From: Synechococcus sp. J7-Johnson
GTDB taxonomy: Bacteria > Cyanobacteriota > Cyanobacteriia > PCC-6307 > Cyanobiaceae
Direction: 5' to 3'
Length of the DNA: 64,000 nt
Assembly: GCF_024345795.1 (NCBI RefSeq)
Contig: NZ_JAGQBU010000013.1
Location: 1 to 64,000 of the forward strand
The translations under genes and the position numbers were made by a program. Positions 1 through 8,941 of the stretch are shown one piece after another. Each line of letters opens with the position of its first letter. Position 1 is the first letter of the stretch. The notes under the pieces were generated by a model. The model was not told the DNA's origin. It made no database searches and saw only the letters and a program-made list of their open reading frames with translations.

Positions 1-63
1 ACTGACTGGACATCTTTGTGGGTACTGCTGTGAGCGAAAAGCAGGCAAAATTTGCTCAGGATC

Positions 64-85
64 GTCTCATTGTCGAGAATGAGAC
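64..85 (-). repeat. Short perfect inverted repeat below the resolvase gene
   Basis: Two 8-bp arms (GTCTCATT / AATGAGAC) enclose a 6-nt loop. It lies about 40 nt past the stop of the minus-strand resolvase gene. No clean T-run follows, so it is at best a weak terminator. Nothing else is visible in bases 1-123. Confidence 0.3.
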
Positions 86-123
86 TGGGTTGCTTGGATT
101 AAGCCGTCTTGATCAGAGCTTCC

Positions 124-621
124 CTAGGGCTGCCCACGCTCAGCGTCAGAGACGCTTCTATCTGGGACGTTTCTGTGCGCCTCCGGTGCCGTCGACAGGG
201 GGTGGCCCAGCAGCCGCTCCAGCAGCAGCTGGGCCACCACATCGTCCCAGTCACGGGGTGGCTGGCGCAGGCCACGGGGCAACAGCCGGCGCCAGCCGCG
301 GGCGGGGTGGAGCTCCCAGAAGCGTTGCCTCGCGGCAAGGGTTGAACCGTGCTCCTCCACCAGCAGCACGGGCACCAGCGGCGCCAGCCGTCGCCGCCAG
401 CCGCCGCTGCCGGTGCCATTGCCGAGGATCACAGCCACCACCTCCCCCCGCAGCAGCCAGCCCTCCAGGCGGCCCCAGGCCTGCTCAGGAGCGATCACCA
501 GGGTTTCGAGCAGCAGCTGCCGGTCCACGTCGGTGCGCACCAGGCCGCATTTGCTGCGCCCCGGGTCGAGCCCGGCCAGGGCACCGTGGCTCGGCAGAGT
601 CTGAGCAACTGGGCGGGTCAT
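124..621 (-). CDS. RuvX/YqgF-like RNase H-fold resolvase (conserved cyanobacterial)
   Basis: A 165-residue protein. The segment LAGLDPGRSKCGLV near residue 18 resembles the first acidic strand (DPG) of the RuvC/YqgF RNase H fold. The rest of the catalytic set is not obvious to me. Related cyanobacterial proteins are annotated as Holliday-junction resolvase-like or pre-16S rRNA nuclease-like; which activity applies here is not known. The ATG at 621-619 overlaps the stop of the upstream DUF3084 gene as ATGA, so the two are probably co-transcribed and translationally coupled. Confidence 0.7.
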   Translation of the reverse strand: MTRPVAQTLPSHGALAGLDPGRSKCGLVRTDVDRQLLLETLVIAPEQAWGRLEGWLLRGEVVAVILGNGTGSGGWRRRLAPLVPVLLVEEHGSTLAARQRFWELHPARGWRRLLPRGLRQPPRDWDDVVAQLLLERLLGHPLSTAPEAHRNVPDRSVSDAERGQP

Positions 622-1859
622 GGCCGCCCAGGACCCTGCCGCTCCAGCCGCGGCTCGGTGAGGACTGCGCTCAGGCGCAGTTCGATCACCAGCGGGTCGG
701 GGGTTTCCGCGTCGCGGAGCGCCACAGCCTCGAGGGTCACGGTCTGTCCGGGGGGGCGCTCGCTCAGTTCCCGCCCCAGCCGGTTGAAGCTGGCCACGTC
801 GAATTGGACTCCGTCGGCAATCGAGCCCTGGCGCTGGGCCTTGGCGAAGGAAGCCGCCAGCAGCAGGTTGAGGCGGTTGCGCACCTGCTCGCTGGAGCGT
901 TCATTGCCCTCCAGCACCGTGGAGGCCATCAGATCGCCCCGTTGCAGCACCTGGCGGTTGGGTCTGAGGTCGGGGAAGCCCAGCACCTGGTCCTCGCCGC
1001 GCAGCACGTTGGCGGCCGAGAGGATGCTTACCACCCAGGGCCCACCTCGGGAAATCCGTGATTCAAGGGTGGCGATGTCCTGGCGTGGCACCAGCAGGAT
1101 CTGGCGGTTGGGGGCTTCTGTGGGCAGCACTCGCTGGAAGGCATTGAGATTGGCCTGACGCAGCAGGGCCACGATCGCTGCGTTGGCTTCGGTTGCGTTG
1201 CGGGGGTTCACCTTGGCGCTGGCGAGGGGTTGTCCGCTGCTGATCACCACATCGCCGCGGCGCAGGGCGATCAGTTTTTCCTCCAGTCCCTTGAGTTCGG
1301 TTTCGCCGGCTGTGATCAGGCCGCGCACCCGGGCCAGTTCCGTTTCGGTTGTGCGTATGTCCTGGTCCCTGGCGCGGATGTCCCGGTTGAGGCGGTCAAG
1401 CTGGGCCAGCAGTTGCTGTTGCTGGGCCTGCAGAGGTTTGAGTTCGCCGCGCAACTGACGCGCCTGGATCTCGGCGGCGGTGAGCTGACGACGGGTCTGC
1501 TCCCGGTCGCGGCGGGCCCGTTGCAGGGCTGCTTCCACTCGGGCCTGTTCCTGCAGGCTGCTGCGCAGGTTCCGCTCGCTGCGGCGCAGGGTGTTGCGGC
1601 TCTCAAGCAGCCTTGCCTGCAGGGCGTCGAGTTCGAACAGGCCGACGCGCAAGCGTTCGCTCACGGCCAGCATCAGGCCGAGGGAGACGGCGCTGATCAG
1701 GCTGCCCGTGAGCACCGTGATCAGCACGGCCGTGTTTCGAGGCCGCAGGTTGAACAGACTGAGCCTGGCCTTGCCCACCCGGCTGCCCAGCCGATCCCCC
1801 AGGGTGGCTAACAGCCCTCCGAGGGCCAGGAGGGCCAGAATCAGCAGCCAGCCGGACAC
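618..1859 (-). CDS. DUF3084 membrane-anchored coiled-coil protein
   Basis: A 413-residue protein. There is a hydrophobic N-terminal segment (about residues 1-22), a second membrane segment (about 43-67), then a long heptad-rich coiled coil rich in Arg, Gln, Glu and Leu (about 75-205), then a compact C-terminal domain. This is the layout of the cyanobacterial DUF3084 family, whose function is unknown. The start is GTG at 1859. It is the first gene of a two-gene operon with the RuvX-like gene, overlapping by 4 nt. The coiled coil plus membrane anchor suggests a structural or envelope role, but that is inference. Confidence 0.8.
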   Translation of the reverse strand: MSGWLLILALLALGGLLATLGDRLGSRVGKARLSLFNLRPRNTAVLITVLTGSLISAVSLGLMLAVSERLRVGLFELDALQARLLESRNTLRRSERNLRSSLQEQARVEAALQRARRDREQTRRQLTAAEIQARQLRGELKPLQAQQQQLLAQLDRLNRDIRARDQDIRTTETELARVRGLITAGETELKGLEEKLIALRRGDVVISSGQPLASAKVNPRNATEANAAIVALLRQANLNAFQRVLPTEAPNRQILLVPRQDIATLESRISRGGPWVVSILSAANVLRGEDQVLGFPDLRPNRQVLQRGDLMASTVLEGNERSSEQVRNRLNLLLAASFAKAQRQGSIADGVQFDVASFNRLGRELSERPPGQTVTLEAVALRDAETPDPLVIELRLSAVLTEPRLERQGPGRP

Positions 1860-1904
1860 AGCGCCGTGCGTGAGCGTCCAGTATCAGCCGCGGTGGCAAC
1901 CGGT

Positions 1905-2633
1905 TCAGCTGAAGCGCTTGGCCAGGGCGACCGGATCGAAGACCGTGATCTTCTTGCGATCGATCTGCACCAGCCCTGCCTGGCGCAGATCGCCCAGCAG
2001 GCGGGTGATCGTCACCCGGGTGGAGCCGATCGCTTCGGCGATCGCCTGATGGGAGAGACGTAGGTCGATCGTGATGCCTTCGCTGCCGGGAACGCCGAAA
2101 TCACGGCAGAGCACCAGCAGAAAACTCACCAGCCGCGACGACATGTCCCGGTGGGTCAGGGTTTCGATCATTGTCTCGGTCTGCAGGATCCGCGAGGAGA
2201 GTCCCTGCAGGAGCAGCAGCCCCACACTGGAATCCTGCTCGATCGCCCGCCGCACCGAACCCGCTGGAGCCGCCACCAGCTCCACCCGGGTGAAGGCCAC
2301 AGCGTGGTAGAAGCGATCCGATCGCTGGCCGGTGAGCAGGGAGAGCACCCCGAACAGGCTGTTTTCCCGCAGCAGGGCCACGGTGATTTCTTCCCCCGAT
2401 TCGTATACCCGCGAGAGCCGCACTGCTCCACGACGCAGCAGATAGACCCGCTCTGCCGGATCACCGGGGAAAAAAATTGTCTTTCCCCGCTCAACGGTTT
2501 CGATCACGCAGCCGCTCAGGCCGCGCATCACATCGAGGAGTGTGCTGGCTCCGTTGGCGGCAGCGGCGAGGCCGACGGGGGCCGGAGTTGATGGGCCGCC
2601 GGTGCGACTGAATCCGCGCATCGCGCCAACCAT
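1905..2633 (-). CDS. ntcA: Global nitrogen regulator NtcA (Crp/Fnr family)
   Basis: NtcA is the cyanobacterial Crp-family activator of nitrogen assimilation genes and responds to 2-oxoglutarate. The cyclic-nucleotide-binding fold carries NtcA-typical stretches ([27 protein letters not shown]). The C-terminal helix-turn-helix contains [19 protein letters not shown], nearly identical to known NtcA recognition helices. The open frame runs up to 2720, but I take ATG 2633 (242 residues; ATG 2621 also possible), because the longer form would place the candidate promoter inside the gene. The N-terminus is a low-complexity extension of about 30 residues. It is divergent from the P-loop gene at 2841. 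Confidence 0.93.
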   Translation of the reverse strand: MVGAMRGFSRTGGPSTPAPVGLAAAANGASTLLDVMRGLSGCVIETVERGKTIFFPGDPAERVYLLRRGAVRLSRVYESGEEITVALLRENSLFGVLSLLTGQRSDRFYHAVAFTRVELVAAPAGSVRRAIEQDSSVGLLLLQGLSSRILQTETMIETLTHRDMSSRLVSFLLVLCRDFGVPGSEGITIDLRLSHQAIAEAIGSTRVTITRLLGDLRQAGLVQIDRKKITVFDPVALAKRFS

Positions 2634-2659
2634 ATTTCGGCGGAGCAGGTGTGAAATGG

Positions 2660-2701
2660 AAGCTAAGGATCGCCCATGGCGCGCCATGTAGTGATCGACA
2701 C
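2660..2701 (-). promoter_or_regulatory. Candidate NtcA-activated promoter of ntcA
   Basis: On the minus strand the order is GTG-N8-TAC, exactly 22 bp, then TAGCTT. The canonical NtcA-activated promoter is GTA-N8-TAC, about 22 bp, then TAN3T, so this matches with one base different in the operator. It ends about 27 nt before the ATG at 2633. It fits the known positive autoregulation of ntcA in cyanobacteria. It also argues against the longer ntcA reading frame. Confidence 0.55.
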
Positions 2702-2840
2702 CAATGAATCGCATCCACACAGGTCTGGCCAGGCCTGGCCCATGGGTGCAGTACGGGTGTTCGCGCTAGGGATGGTGGCTGAACCTTGCTGGCGGCCCGG
2801 ACGCCGCTACATTCGGTTTCGCGCTTCCCTTGGGGTGTTG

Positions 2841-3434
2841 ATGACGGCCAGCCTGCGCAACGCCTCCACCGAGTCGCGTCATCCCCTGCGTGCCGTTGGA
2901 ATTCCCCGACCGGTGCAGGCCCGCTCCTTGCCTGTGCTCGCAAGGCCCGAAGGGTTGCTGCAAGTGCACACCGCCCCTTTCCGCGGCAGTTTCGGCGGTG
3001 TGTTCAGCCAGGCCCTGCGCAGCGCCGGACTGGGCAGCCGGGTGCTGATCAGCCAGTTTCTCAAGGGTGGGGTCGACCAGGGGCCCGAGCACAGCCTCAG
3101 GCTCTGTGGCCGGCTGCAGTGGTTGCGCCCTGCTGTGCCCTCCTGTCTCACCCAGCCTGCTGACCTGGAGCCCGAGCTCGTGCATGCCGCCGTGCAGGAG
3201 GTGTGGGCTTTCAGTCGCGACCAGTTGCTGGGGGCTGCTGTGGAGCTGATGGTGCTCGATGAACTGGGGCTGGCGATCGAGCTGGGCTTTCTTGCCGCCG
3301 AGGAGGTGATCAGCACCCTGGAGCAACGGCCGGCCCACCTGGATGTGATTCTCACGGGTCCGTCCATCCCCCTGGAACTGCTGGCCATGGCCGATCAGGT
3401 CACCCAGCTGCGGCGGGGAGGTGCCCCGTGCTGA
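2841..3434 (+). CDS. P-loop NTPase-fold protein, CobA/BtuR-like
   Basis: A 197-residue protein resembling the cob(I)alamin adenosyltransferase (CobA/BtuR/CobO) fold. It has the segment LQVHTAPFRGSFGGVFSQAL in place of a Walker A loop, then SRVLISQFLKGG, LVLDELGLAI (Walker B-like) and HLDVILTGPSIP near the end. The classical GxGKT loop is replaced by FRGSF, so nucleotide chemistry may be altered. Such proteins sit next to dcd in many picocyanobacteria. The open frame begins at 2676, but ATG 2841 gives the usual family length. Its end overlaps the GTG start of dcd by 7 nt. Confidence 0.7.
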   Translation: MTASLRNASTESRHPLRAVGIPRPVQARSLPVLARPEGLLQVHTAPFRGSFGGVFSQALRSAGLGSRVLISQFLKGGVDQGPEHSLRLCGRLQWLRPAVPSCLTQPADLEPELVHAAVQEVWAFSRDQLLGAAVELMVLDELGLAIELGFLAAEEVISTLEQRPAHLDVILTGPSIPLELLAMADQVTQLRRGGAPC

Positions 3435-4021
3435 AGAACGACCGCTGGATCAACGCCCTGGCGGCGGAAGGGATGATCCAGCCCTTCCAGCCCACCCTGG
3501 TGCGGCATCTGGAGCCGGATACCTCGTCACGGCCGGTCCTGAGCTTCGGCTGTTCCTCCTACGGCTACGACCTGCGCCTCTCGCCGCGGGAATTCCTGAT
3601 CTTCCGCCACGTACCCGGCACGGTGATGAACCCGAAGCGGTTCAATCCCGACAACCTGGAGCCCGCCCCCCTGCACCACGACGACGACGGTGACTACTTC
3701 ATCCTGCCGGCCCATTCCTACGGCCTGGGTGTGGCCCTGGAGAAACTGAGGGTTCCCCCCACGATCACCGTGATCTGCCTTGGCAAGAGCACCTATGCCC
3801 GGCTGGGCATCATCGTGAACACCACTCCGGCTGAGGCCGGCTGGGAGGGTCATCTCACCCTTGAATTCAGCAACTCATCCGGTGCTGACTGCCGGATCTA
3901 CGCCAATGAGGGCATCACCCAGTTGCTGTTCTTCGAAGGGGATCCCTGCGACACCACGTACCAGGATCGCGCCGGCAAGTATCAGCATCAGCCGGAGAGA
4001 GTCACGCTCGCCAGGATCTGA
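3428..4021 (+). CDS. dcd: dCTP deaminase
   Basis: This enzyme deaminates dCTP to dUTP, the route to dTMP together with thymidylate synthase; thyX lies 450 bp downstream on the other strand. The protein is 197 residues long, as expected. It shows the trimeric dUTPase-like core with GKSTYARLGIIVNTTPAEAG, where the Arg of YARLG and the Glu of PAEAGW match the active site, followed by GHLTLEFSN. The start is GTG 3428, overlapping the preceding gene, so translation is probably coupled. Confidence in function is high. Confidence 0.93.
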   Translation: MLKNDRWINALAAEGMIQPFQPTLVRHLEPDTSSRPVLSFGCSSYGYDLRLSPREFLIFRHVPGTVMNPKRFNPDNLEPAPLHHDDDGDYFILPAHSYGLGVALEKLRVPPTITVICLGKSTYARLGIIVNTTPAEAGWEGHLTLEFSNSSGADCRIYANEGITQLLFFEGDPCDTTYQDRAGKYQHQPERVTLARI

Positions 4022-4022
4022 A

Positions 4023-4430
4023 TCAGCGCATCCCCATGGCCCGGCGCACCTGGCCGATGCAGGGCAGCCCACTCGGGCAGAGGCGAATCACCCGACCATT
4101 CACGACAAAGACGGTATCGGCGCCCGGCACGGCAGAGCCGCCCGGCACGGCAGAGCCGCCTGCCATCGGCGACCCCTGAGTTCCAGGCGCCGGATCTCCT
4201 GAAGCGGCTCTCCCCGCTGGCGAGAGCATGCCGAAGGGATCGCTGCCGCTGCCGGCGCCCAGGCCTTGCATCCTTGCCTCGACTGAGCGCAGCAGGTTGG
4301 TGTAGCCCGGGGCGGCGCCGCCCTGCAGGCCTCCCTGGATCGCAGCTGCCCCCGCCGCGTCGATCAGCATCTGGCTGCGGGCTGCAGGGGCAATAAGCAA
4401 CAGAAGCAGCAGCAGGGGCAACGAGGGCAT
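4023..4430 (-). CDS. Small secreted protein, function unknown
   Basis: A 135-residue protein from ATG 4430. A Leu-rich signal peptide (SLPLLLLLLLIAPAARS) is followed by a Gly/Ala/Pro-rich mature part that holds a short tandem repeat of the unit GGSAVP, encoded by a direct repeat near 4128-4160. The C-terminus has two cysteines (LCPSGLPCIG) that could pair. The open frame continues upstream to 4553, but that would run into thyX. It lies 38 nt downstream of thyX on the same strand. I do not recognise the family. Confidence 0.6.
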   Translation of the reverse strand: MPSLPLLLLLLLIAPAARSQMLIDAAGAAAIQGGLQGGAAPGYTNLLRSVEARMQGLGAGSGSDPFGMLSPAGRAASGDPAPGTQGSPMAGGSAVPGGSAVPGADTVFVVNGRVIRLCPSGLPCIGQVRRAMGMR

Positions 4431-4468
4431 TGCAAGGCTTGCAGAGGGGCTTGCAGGCGCAGGTGTGG

Positions 4469-5191
4469 TCAGGGGGCGAGACGCGCCTTGTGCAGGCGGG
4501 AGCGGCTGTACCAGGTGGCGATCTCCGGAGCCCACGATTCCAGATGGGGCCACAGCAGATCACAGAGCTGCCGGATCTCCAGCTGTGCGTCCAGCTTGGC
4601 GCGCAGGTCGAGAAAATGCAGGAATGCGCGCAGGCTGAAGCTCACCACGAAGTGCTGGCGGTAGTCAAAGGGGAGAATGCCGCGGGCATGTTCCTCGGCG
4701 AAACCGGCGGCCAGCAGGTCGCGGTAGCGCTCGGCGGCCTTGCGGCACAGCTCCAGATCCAGGCTCCGCTGGGCACTGTCGTAGCTGTACTTCTTGCCCT
4801 GGCGATCGCTGTAGTCGCCGATCGGACGCAGATAGAACACCTCCTCGAGATCAAGGCTCCCGTCGGCGGCCTTGCAGATGCGATCTCCGGTGTAACGCAT
4901 TGATTGCACATCGAAACTGACACCGACTCGATGGGTGCGTGCCTGCTGCATCACGGAGTGGGGAAACCAGCCGACGTTGAGCACGATCTGGGCATGCTCC
5001 AACGGGCCGTAGTGGCCGCGCTCGCCGGAGAGCAGGCGCTTCACGCAGATCTCACCAGCCGTGCGTTCATCTGGCCACTCGGTGCGGTCGGCCGCGACGA
5101 ACCCCTCGCTGTAGTCCTGATGCATGGCTGCATAGACGCATTGCTGGGGGTTGGGGGTGGCGGCGATCAGCTCGACCCGGAAGCGGTCCAT
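4469..5191 (-). CDS. thyX: Flavin-dependent thymidylate synthase ThyX
   Basis: ThyX methylates dUMP to dTMP using methylene-tetrahydrofolate and FAD/NADPH. The ThyX signature is at residues 85-100 (RTHRVGVSFDVQSMRY), a variant of RHRxxSxNExSxRY in which the first Arg-His-Arg reads Thr-His-Arg and the central Asn-Glu reads Phe-Asp. At 240 residues its length fits the cyanobacterial form. Start is ATG 5191. It works downstream of dCTP deaminase, encoded nearby. The variant signature should not affect the call because the rest of the fold matches. Confidence 0.9.
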   Translation of the reverse strand: MDRFRVELIAATPNPQQCVYAAMHQDYSEGFVAADRTEWPDERTAGEICVKRLLSGERGHYGPLEHAQIVLNVGWFPHSVMQQARTHRVGVSFDVQSMRYTGDRICKAADGSLDLEEVFYLRPIGDYSDRQGKKYSYDSAQRSLDLELCRKAAERYRDLLAAGFAEEHARGILPFDYRQHFVVSFSLRAFLHFLDLRAKLDAQLEIRQLCDLLWPHLESWAPEIATWYSRSRLHKARLAP

Positions 5192-5225
5192 GGGGCAGCA
5201 GGGCAGGGGGATGGTGGCGGTGGAT

Positions 5226-5804
5226 TCAACCGTGGCTGCGGGGGCCGGTCTGGGCCGGTGCGGCCTGGCCAGCGGCCAGCGCCTCGCCGCCCGTCAGGGG
5301 CGAGAGGCTGCCGACGCCCGCAAGCAGCGGCAGAGGTGTCTCCTCGATCAGTGCAGTCATGATCGTGGCCAGCTCGGGGCGGCTGCGGGCCCCCAGGGAG
5401 CGTCCGATCGAGCGGCCACCGCGGTCGAATAGTTCCAGCTGGGGGATGCCGTTGACGGAGTAGCGATCGATTTCCGGACTCCAGCGAGGATTGTCCACAT
5501 TCAGCAGCACCACGTTGAGGTCGCCGCGGTGCTCACTCTCGAGAGCTGCCATCGCCGGGGCCATAGAGCGGCAGGCTTCGCACCAGTCGGCATAGAACTC
5601 CACGATGGTGGGCCGACCGCTGGCGAGGGCAAACGGCAATTCCGGCGAACGCCGCGCCAGCTGCTCCAGCGGCGCCTGGGGCTGCAGGCCCCCGCGCAAC
5701 CCGAACAGCAGCAGTGCCAGGGCGGCGGCCAGGGCAGCAAGAATCATGCGTTCGCGCCGCCCAAGGGGTGAGCCCTCTTCAGCTGCGTGGTTGGGCAGAG
5801 TCAT
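5226..5804 (-). CDS. txlA: Membrane-anchored thioredoxin-like protein (TxlA/HCF164 type)
   Basis: A 192-residue protein with one N-terminal membrane segment (about residues 19-36) and a thioredoxin fold carrying the redox motif WCEAC at 74-78, then SVNGIPQLELF with the cis-Pro. It matches the cyanobacterial TxlA / plant HCF164 family. These pass reducing power across the thylakoid membrane, needed for cytochrome b6f assembly, with CcdA as usual partner. A separate CcdA-like gene lies at 37802. It starts at ATG 5804 and is divergent from the ferredoxin gene at 5926. Confidence 0.85.
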   Translation of the reverse strand: MTLPNHAAEEGSPLGRRERMILAALAAALALLLFGLRGGLQPQAPLEQLARRSPELPFALASGRPTIVEFYADWCEACRSMAPAMAALESEHRGDLNVVLLNVDNPRWSPEIDRYSVNGIPQLELFDRGGRSIGRSLGARSRPELATIMTALIEETPLPLLAGVGSLSPLTGGEALAAGQAAPAQTGPRSHG

Positions 5805-5925
5805 CGCGGCGCGCAGGGGGCCTTAACCGAAGGCACTCTGGCAGCTCTGGCGGGGCTGCCGGGATCGAGGCCCAGAACTCCGGCCTGAAAAGCCTCGATA
5901 CGATGGGGTTCTTTCCCTGGCTGCG

Positions 5926-6339
5926 GTGAAGCGTCGCCTCACCATCCACTTCCCGCGCGACACGGTGCATCACCCGATCACCTACCGGCTCGCTGTGGAT
6001 TTCGACATCGCCGCCAAGATCCTGCGAGCCCAGATCGCTCCCAACCAGAGCGGCACCATGGTGGTGGAGCTCTCTGGCGACATCGACGAGCTCGATGCCG
6101 CCGAGCAGTGGCTTGAGGATCTTGGCCTGGGTCTCGATCGCGCTCCCGGTGAGATCCGCATCGACCGCAGCCGTTGCGTTGATTGCGGCATCTGCGCCAG
6201 TGTCTGCCCCAGTGGTGCCCTGCTCAGCCGCCCGCCGGCCTGGCGGCTGGAGTTCAGGGCCCAGCACTGCCTGGTCTGTGAGCAGTGCATTCCCAGCTGT
6301 CCCGTGGATGCCATCGATCTGGTGCTGGAGGCAAGATGA
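5926..6339 (+). CDS. NIL-domain 4Fe-4S ferredoxin
   Basis: A 137-residue protein. Residues 1-75 are an NIL domain (the small ligand-binding domain also seen at the end of methionine ABC ATPases). Residues 80-130 hold two CxxCxxCxxxCP clusters (Cys 84, 87, 90, 94 and 115, 118, 121, 125), so it should carry two 4Fe-4S centres. This fusion is characteristic of cyanobacteria. Its electron partner is not shown by the neighbours. The start is GTG 5926; the nearby ATG at 5903 meets a stop at once. Its stop overlaps the next ATG (ATGA). Confidence 0.88.
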   Translation: MKRRLTIHFPRDTVHHPITYRLAVDFDIAAKILRAQIAPNQSGTMVVELSGDIDELDAAEQWLEDLGLGLDRAPGEIRIDRSRCVDCGICASVCPSGALLSRPPAWRLEFRAQHCLVCEQCIPSCPVDAIDLVLEAR

Positions 6340-6854
6340 GCGGCGTGATCGCTGGCATACTGCGCCTGGCCCTGCTGCCCCTGCGGGCGCCGTTCCTGCT
6401 GCTGCTCCTGCTGGTGAGCATCTACCTGGGTGTCCATTGGGTGGTGAACGCTCCGGTCCAGGGCCTTGGGAACCCTGAGCAGGATCCGGTCCACGGCCTG
6501 TACTGGACGGCGGAATGCCTGCAGGCCCTGTTGGTGGTGGTGGTGGCCTCGCTGCCCGATCTGCTGCTGCGTCAGCTCTCGATGCTGATGGCCGCCAGCC
6601 GGGTGATCACCCTGATCGTCAGCCTGTTTCTGGTCACGGTTGCTGGCCTCTACCTGCTGCACCTCAGTGCCCTCACCGATGTGGTGATCCTGGCCACGGC
6701 GGTGCTGCTCGCCCGTCTGGATCTCACCCGTATCCGGGTGGTTCCGTCACCCCTGTTCACGGCCTTCTCGCTCTCGGGCTATGTGATGCTCGGCATCTGG
6801 ATCGGCCGGGAGTTGCAGCTGGGTGGGCTGCTGGGAACATTGCCAGGGACCTGA
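6336..6854 (+). CDS. Conserved hypothetical membrane protein
   Basis: A 172-residue protein from ATG 6336, coupled to the ferredoxin gene by a 4-nt overlap. Four to five hydrophobic stretches are visible (about 8-33, 63-78, 91-113, 118-130, 141-160). I do not recognise a named family; the pairing with an NIL-ferredoxin suggests a membrane partner or a simple shared promoter. The gene converges with the lytic transglycosylase, leaving only 14 bp between stops. Confidence 0.65.
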   Translation: MSGVIAGILRLALLPLRAPFLLLLLLVSIYLGVHWVVNAPVQGLGNPEQDPVHGLYWTAECLQALLVVVVASLPDLLLRQLSMLMAASRVITLIVSLFLVTVAGLYLLHLSALTDVVILATAVLLARLDLTRIRVVPSPLFTAFSLSGYVMLGIWIGRELQLGGLLGTLPGT

Positions 6855-6868
6855 CGCCTTAGACCGCT

Positions 6869-8878
6869 TCAGCAGGCTCGCCTCGGCTTCTCCTGGTAGC
6901 CCCAGAGGTTGCCGAGCACCTTCTTCACGTAAAGCCGGGTTTCCGGGTATGGAATCGCCTCCACCCAGAGCTCCGGGTTGGTCTGGAGCCGGGCGTCGAG
7001 CCAGCCGGCCACCGCGCCAGGACCTGCGTTGTAGCTGGCGATCGCCAGAAAAGGATCGCCCTTCCAGAGGGTTAGCAGCTGGTTGAGGTACATCGCCCCC
7101 AGCTCGGCATTGAAGGCGGGCTCGCGCAGCTGATCGCCGCTGACCGCTCCCCCAGCCAGCTCCGCTGCCGTCTCCGGCATCAGTTGCAGGAGGCCGATGG
7201 CTCCTGCAACTGATCCCACCCCGGGGGTGAAGCGTGATTCCTGCCTGGCGACGGCGAGCAGCAGGGTGGGGTCCAGCCCATGGCGGGCCGCTGCGGCGCT
7301 GAAGGCCTCGCCGTGGCGGACCGGCAGCAGCGCCCGCTGCAGGGGCAGGGTGGCTTGGCAGTCGCCTCCGGCCCAGCGCAGGTTCGCCTCATCCAGCTGG
7401 CCGAGGCCGGTCCAGTCGTCGCCGACTCCCTGCCGCAGACGTCCCTCCAGGGTCAGCTCCTGGGGGGAGCCGGGGGTCGCCGCTGGGCGCTCCTGCCGCC
7501 AGTGCTCCCAGGCTTCCAGATTGAGGCCCAGGCGCCAGAGCTGGTCGAGCTGGGGCTGACCACTCTCCAGGGGCCACCATGGGTCCTCCGGCAGAGCGAT
7601 GGCGCCGCTGGCGGTCAGCAGGAGATCGGGTTGCTCGCCCAGCTGGACCCGGCTGCGCCAGGCGTAGTAGCTCCAGGGCAAGCGTCGCAGCACCGCCTGC
7701 CAGCTGCTGCGGGCGGAGGCCTGCTCCCCCAGCTGCTGCTGGACCATGCCCAGCCAGAACAACTGGCGCACCGCCAGCGGCGGCGGCAGATTGGCTGCAG
7801 GCAGAGCCTGCAGCAGCGCCAGGGCCTCACCGGTCTGTCCCTTGAGCAGGGCGGAGCGGGCCAGGTCCCACTGCAGGTCCCAGCTGGCGGGATCCCCTGG
7901 CCAGCGCTGCAGCACCCGTCGCCAGTCGCCACCGGTATCCAGCACCACACGGGCCTGCACCGGCGCGCTCCGGCGCAGGGGCTCAGGCAGCTGGAGCAAC
8001 TGGGCTTGGGTGACCGCGGGCGCGGGGGTCTGGGCCAGCAGACGCACGGCCTCAAGGGCCTCGGGCTCCTGGCTGTCGCCTTTGCTCAGGGCCAGCAGGC
8101 GTGCCACCCCTGCCCGGGTCTCGGCGGGGTCGCCCCGCAGGAGAGCGCGGCCGATCGCCAGCTCCTGGTCGGGCTCGGCCCGCCCCGATCCCAGACAGCT
8201 CAGGCTGCTGCTGCCATCCCCGAGCCCGGCCAGGCCCGCCGCCAGAGTGCCTCGTTGGGCGCTGGTGAGTGGGGCGGCCGGGCGGGCGCAGATCTGGCGC
8301 AGTCGCTCGCCCGCGCCTGGCCAGCGCGGACCCCAGCGGGCGAGATGTAGGGCCCCCTGCTGGCGCTGGGCGGGCTTGGGACCCAGCTCCAGGGCGGCGG
8401 CCAGGGCGGCGGGGTGGGCCGGGAACCGGCGCAGCAGCTCCAGTCGCTGGTGAGGGTTCTCACGGCCGAGGGCATACAGCGCGTCTGCGCTGGGGGGCGC
8501 CTGGGGGAAACGATGCAGCAGCTCCTTCCACTCGGACTTGGCCGGCAGACCCTGGGCTTCACGGGCCAGGGCTGCGCGTTTCAGCGCCACAGGGGCCAGC
8601 GGGCCTGGTCCCCAGCCCTGACCCTGCAGCAGCTGATTTTGGCGGGAGGGATCGTCGGTGCTGGTGGCGGGCAGCAGCAGCAGGCTGGCCTCCCGGCGCC
8701 GCTCGGGATCGGGGTCCCAGCGACGGATCCGCTCCAGGCTGAGGGCTGAGGTGTCGGGGGTGGGCAGGGGCCGTTGCAGCAGCAGCGCGCGCCCCAGCAG
8801 CAGGAGTCCGGTGCTGCCCGCCACGGTGATGGCGAGGGTCAGCGGCCCGCGGCGGCCGGCAGGGAATGGTTTCGGCAC
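6869..8878 (-). CDS. Soluble lytic murein transglycosylase (Slt-like)
   Basis: The enzyme cleaves peptidoglycan strands, making 1,6-anhydro-muramyl ends. A C-terminal SLT (goose-lysozyme-like) domain contains LLLAVARQESRFTPG with the catalytic Glu, then GLLQLMPETA and SYNAGPGAV. The long middle is an Ala/Leu/Gln-rich superhelical (TPR-like) region, and there is a membrane anchor or signal near the start (LTLAITVAGSTGLLLL). The open frame extends to 9304, but that would run through the next two plus-strand genes and its composition is not protein-like. I take GTG 8878, giving 669 residues. Confidence 0.85.
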   Translation of the reverse strand: MPKPFPAGRRGPLTLAITVAGSTGLLLLGRALLLQRPLPTPDTSALSLERIRRWDPDPERRREASLLLLPATSTDDPSRQNQLLQGQGWGPGPLAPVALKRAALAREAQGLPAKSEWKELLHRFPQAPPSADALYALGRENPHQRLELLRRFPAHPAALAAALELGPKPAQRQQGALHLARWGPRWPGAGERLRQICARPAAPLTSAQRGTLAAGLAGLGDGSSSLSCLGSGRAEPDQELAIGRALLRGDPAETRAGVARLLALSKGDSQEPEALEAVRLLAQTPAPAVTQAQLLQLPEPLRRSAPVQARVVLDTGGDWRRVLQRWPGDPASWDLQWDLARSALLKGQTGEALALLQALPAANLPPPLAVRQLFWLGMVQQQLGEQASARSSWQAVLRRLPWSYYAWRSRVQLGEQPDLLLTASGAIALPEDPWWPLESGQPQLDQLWRLGLNLEAWEHWRQERPAATPGSPQELTLEGRLRQGVGDDWTGLGQLDEANLRWAGGDCQATLPLQRALLPVRHGEAFSAAAARHGLDPTLLLAVARQESRFTPGVGSVAGAIGLLQLMPETAAELAGGAVSGDQLREPAFNAELGAMYLNQLLTLWKGDPFLAIASYNAGPGAVAGWLDARLQTNPELWVEAIPYPETRLYVKKVLGNLWGYQEKPRRAC

Positions 8879-8941
8879 GGACAGGGCGGGGCGGCCGCTG
8901 AGGCTTTGGCATTCTGGGGTTCGCCTCTGCGTGTCAGGCCT

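Noticed and set aside
2634-2720. Longer ntcA start at 2720
   Set aside because: It would place a good NtcA-type promoter inside the gene, and the extra residues are not NtcA-like.
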